DNA of 64,000 nt from JOPF136 sp963773835 (GTDB lineage Bacteria; Acidobacteriota; Terriglobia; Acidiferrales; UBA7541): assembly GCA_963773835.1 (NCBI GenBank), contig CAVZCQ010000002.1:186001-250000 (forward strand), given 5' to 3'. The notes under the pieces were generated by a model that was not told the origin of the DNA, did no database searches, and saw only the letters and a program-made list of their open reading frames with translations. Shown here in pieces: positions 62,586 through 64,000 of this stretch. Each line of letters opens with the position of its first letter. Positions within the stretch are counted from its first letter, which is position 1. The translations under genes and the position numbers were made by a program.

Positions 62586-63335
62586 ATGGCAAAGCTGATC
62601 CTGAAATACGAAGCGGCCGTCCTGAAGGAAGTGGACGTGGGCGCGCAGCCGGTGGGCATCGGCCGCGCTCCGGACAACGCACTGCACGTGGACAACCTCG
62701 CCGTGTCGAGCCACCACGCCCGCATCTTCAACGATGGCGGCAAACTCGTGGTGGAGGATATGAACAGCCTGAACGGCACGTTCGTCAATTCACAGCGCGT
62801 CACCCGTGCCACGCTAAAGCCCGGCGACGTCGTCACCGTCGGAAAGCACTCCATCGAAGTCCGGGGCGAAGCCGAACCCATCCCCGCATCGGCCGCCCCC
62901 GCGGCGCCTGCCAAGCCCGCTCCGCCCAAGCTCCAGGAAACGATGGTGCTCGACACCAAGAAGCGCCGCGAGTTGCTGGCCCAGGCCATGGCCACGGGCG
63001 GCACCGCTCCGGATGCCGGAGCCCCGGCCGCCCCGCCTCGCGTGCGCGTCCCCTGGCTTCTCGTTCTGGAAGGCAAGACCGACCAGAGGGAGTATTTGCT
63101 TTCCAACAAGCTGACCGTCATCGGCAAGTCGACGATGGCCACCGTGCGGCTGAAGGGCTGGTTCGCGCCCAAGGTGGCGGCGCAGGTGAGCAAGCGCGAC
63201 GACGGCTTCTACATCGGCACCGGCGACAAGGTGCCCAAGGTCAACGGGCAACCCATCACCGGCCCCACCAAGCTCAACGAAGGAGACGTAATCGAGCTGG
63301 GCAGGGTCAAGCTGAGTTTCGCGTACCGCGACTGA
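62586..63335 (+). CDS. FHA-domain protein with second degenerate FHA
   Basis: Phosphothreonine-reader of 249 residues. FHA-1 (~22-95) has VGIGRAPDN, SSHHARI and LNGTF, so it should bind pThr. A linker carries QETMVLDTKKRR, whose Thr resembles the phosphorylated Thr of GarA-like ETTMVLD motifs. FHA-2 (~155-248) keeps the fold pattern (LTVIGKST, YIGTGDKVPKVNGQPI) but lacks the Arg and Ser ligands. This suggests a switch in which the kinase phosphorylates the linker. GGGAGGAG precedes the ATG. Confidence 0.88.
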   Translation: MAKLILKYEAAVLKEVDVGAQPVGIGRAPDNALHVDNLAVSSHHARIFNDGGKLVVEDMNSLNGTFVNSQRVTRATLKPGDVVTVGKHSIEVRGEAEPIPASAAPAAPAKPAPPKLQETMVLDTKKRRELLAQAMATGGTAPDAGAPAAPPRVRVPWLLVLEGKTDQREYLLSNKLTVIGKSTMATVRLKGWFAPKVAAQVSKRDDGFYIGTGDKVPKVNGQPITGPTKLNEGDVIELGRVKLSFAYRD

Positions 63336-63363
63336 AGCGCGGTTCCGCCACGCGATTTCCAAG

Positions 63364-64000
63364 ATGGCTCCGCCTGCCACCACAGGACAACCGGCCGGCC
63401 TCTTCCAGAAGTGGTGGGGGCTGCGTGTCTCCCTGGGCATCAGCCTGGGAATCTCCGTTATTTTTCTGTTGCTGTACTACTCCGCCCTGTTGAGCGAGCG
63501 CACCAGCGTGGCGGCCAACGTGCTCCGGCGATTCGAGCTCTCCACGGTGGACACGCGGTTTCTGCTGCGCGAGCGGCTGGCCAAGCCTTCGCCGGATCCC
63601 CGCATTGTCATCGTGGAAATCGACCAGAAGGCCCAGGAGACGCTGGGCCGCTGGCCCTTTTCCCGCAAATACTTCGCCGACATGCTGGATATCCTCCGCC
63701 AGGACGGCGCACGAACGGTCGGGTTCGACGTCACCTTCAGCAAGCCGGACGACTCCGCGAAGCCCATCCGTGACCTGCGCGAGCGCCTGGAGGCCCAGCA
63801 GAAGGCCGGCGAGACCGTAGATCCGCGGGTCATCGCGGAGCTCACGCGCATCGAAGGCCAGTACAACGTGGACCAGCAATTCGCCGAATCCATCCGCCGC
63901 TTCGGCCGCGTCGTCCTCGGCAACTTCTTCTTCATGTCTCCGCAGGAGGCCCAGACGCTCGACAAGGCCACCATCGAGCGCTACGCCCAGATCATCGGCG
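63364..64000 (+). CDS. CHASE2-domain membrane protein, 3' end beyond window
   Basis: 212 residues visible. A transmembrane helix (LGISLGISVIFLLLYYS, ~25-42) is followed by the start of a CHASE2 domain (PRIVIVEIDQKAQETLGRWP, RKYFADMLDIL, TVGFDVTF). The effector domain lies outside the window; a class III cyclase, a kinase or a histidine kinase are all common. It starts 28 bases after the FHA stop and so probably belongs to the same operon. Start ATG at 63364; no strong Shine-Dalgarno. Confidence 0.88.
   Translation, partial: MAPPATTGQPAGLFQKWWGLRVSLGISLGISVIFLLLYYSALLSERTSVAANVLRRFELSTVDTRFLLRERLAKPSPDPRIVIVEIDQKAQETLGRWPFSRKYFADMLDILRQDGARTVGFDVTFSKPDDSAKPIRDLRERLEAQQKAGETVDPRVIAELTRIEGQYNVDQQFAESIRRFGRVVLGNFFFMSPQEAQTLDKATIERYAQIIG

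Overview
The window reads as a chromosomal segment of a GC-rich member of the Acidobacteriota (inference). The supporting signs are a very large SBBP-repeat/ASH exported protein, an Oar-like TonB-dependent receptor with an N-terminal carboxypeptidase-regulatory domain, many Ser/Thr kinases joined to TPR, PEGA or CHASE2 modules, and hairpin-forming intergenic repeats. I saw no rRNA, tRNA, CRISPR array, complete insertion sequence or prophage.

Layout. 1-10.8 kb: the SBBP/ASH surface protein (cut by the left edge), a short mammalian-type transketolase, a delta-9 type fatty acid desaturase, two hypothetical genes and a PpiD/SurA-like periplasmic isomerase. 10.8-18.5 kb is accessory-looking: a 30-residue Lys-rich peptide gene with a strong Shine-Dalgarno, a small exported protein, a PIN/RHH toxin-antitoxin pair, an orphan antitoxin-like gene, hairpin repeats, two decayed copies of one C-terminal fragment, a frameshifted AlbA_2/NB-ARC STAND NTPase, a zinc-ribbon membrane protein and a Cys/His-motif protein. 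18.5-22 kb: a three-gene 2-oxoacid:ferredoxin oxidoreductase operon whose alpha subunit carries residues I recall from oxalate oxidoreductase. 22-30 kb: a YncE-like propeller, then an ArsR regulator divergent from a TolC/adaptor/RND efflux operon, with two facing promoters sharing one palindrome. 30-36 kb: an MBL-fold hydrolase, a TPR kinase, a TetR-type regulator with a palindrome filling its promoter spacer, a retropepsin/NTF2 fusion, and OsmC.

36.2-38.6 kb: chorismate mutase, prephenate dehydratase and DAHP synthase form a tight operon. Ahead of it lie a promoter, a 28-codon leader peptide rich in Phe and Tyr, a 10-bp hairpin over those codons, and an intrinsic terminator; this is the layout of a translation-coupled attenuator. 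38.8-41.2 kb: a radical SAM protein, an exported protein and a BrnT/BrnA pair in which BrnA appears to start at CTG. 41.5-49 kb: a signalling block (PEGA kinase, FlgT-like coiled-coil protein, FHA-GAF-adenylate cyclase, HEAT-PilZ). 49.2-58 kb: the TonB receptor, RmuC, an exported protein and an HD-GYP phosphodiesterase with a long insertion. 58.3-64 kb: a second PIN/RHH pair, then a CHASE2-kinase, a PP2C phosphatase, an FHA protein and a second CHASE2 protein cut by the right edge.

The recurring theme is signal transduction (three Ser/Thr kinases, PP2C, two FHA proteins, a cyclase, HD-GYP, PilZ) plus small self-regulated modules whose operators overlap core promoters, with very short or absent leaders in at least two cases. 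All family assignments rest on motif reading; no database search was run.
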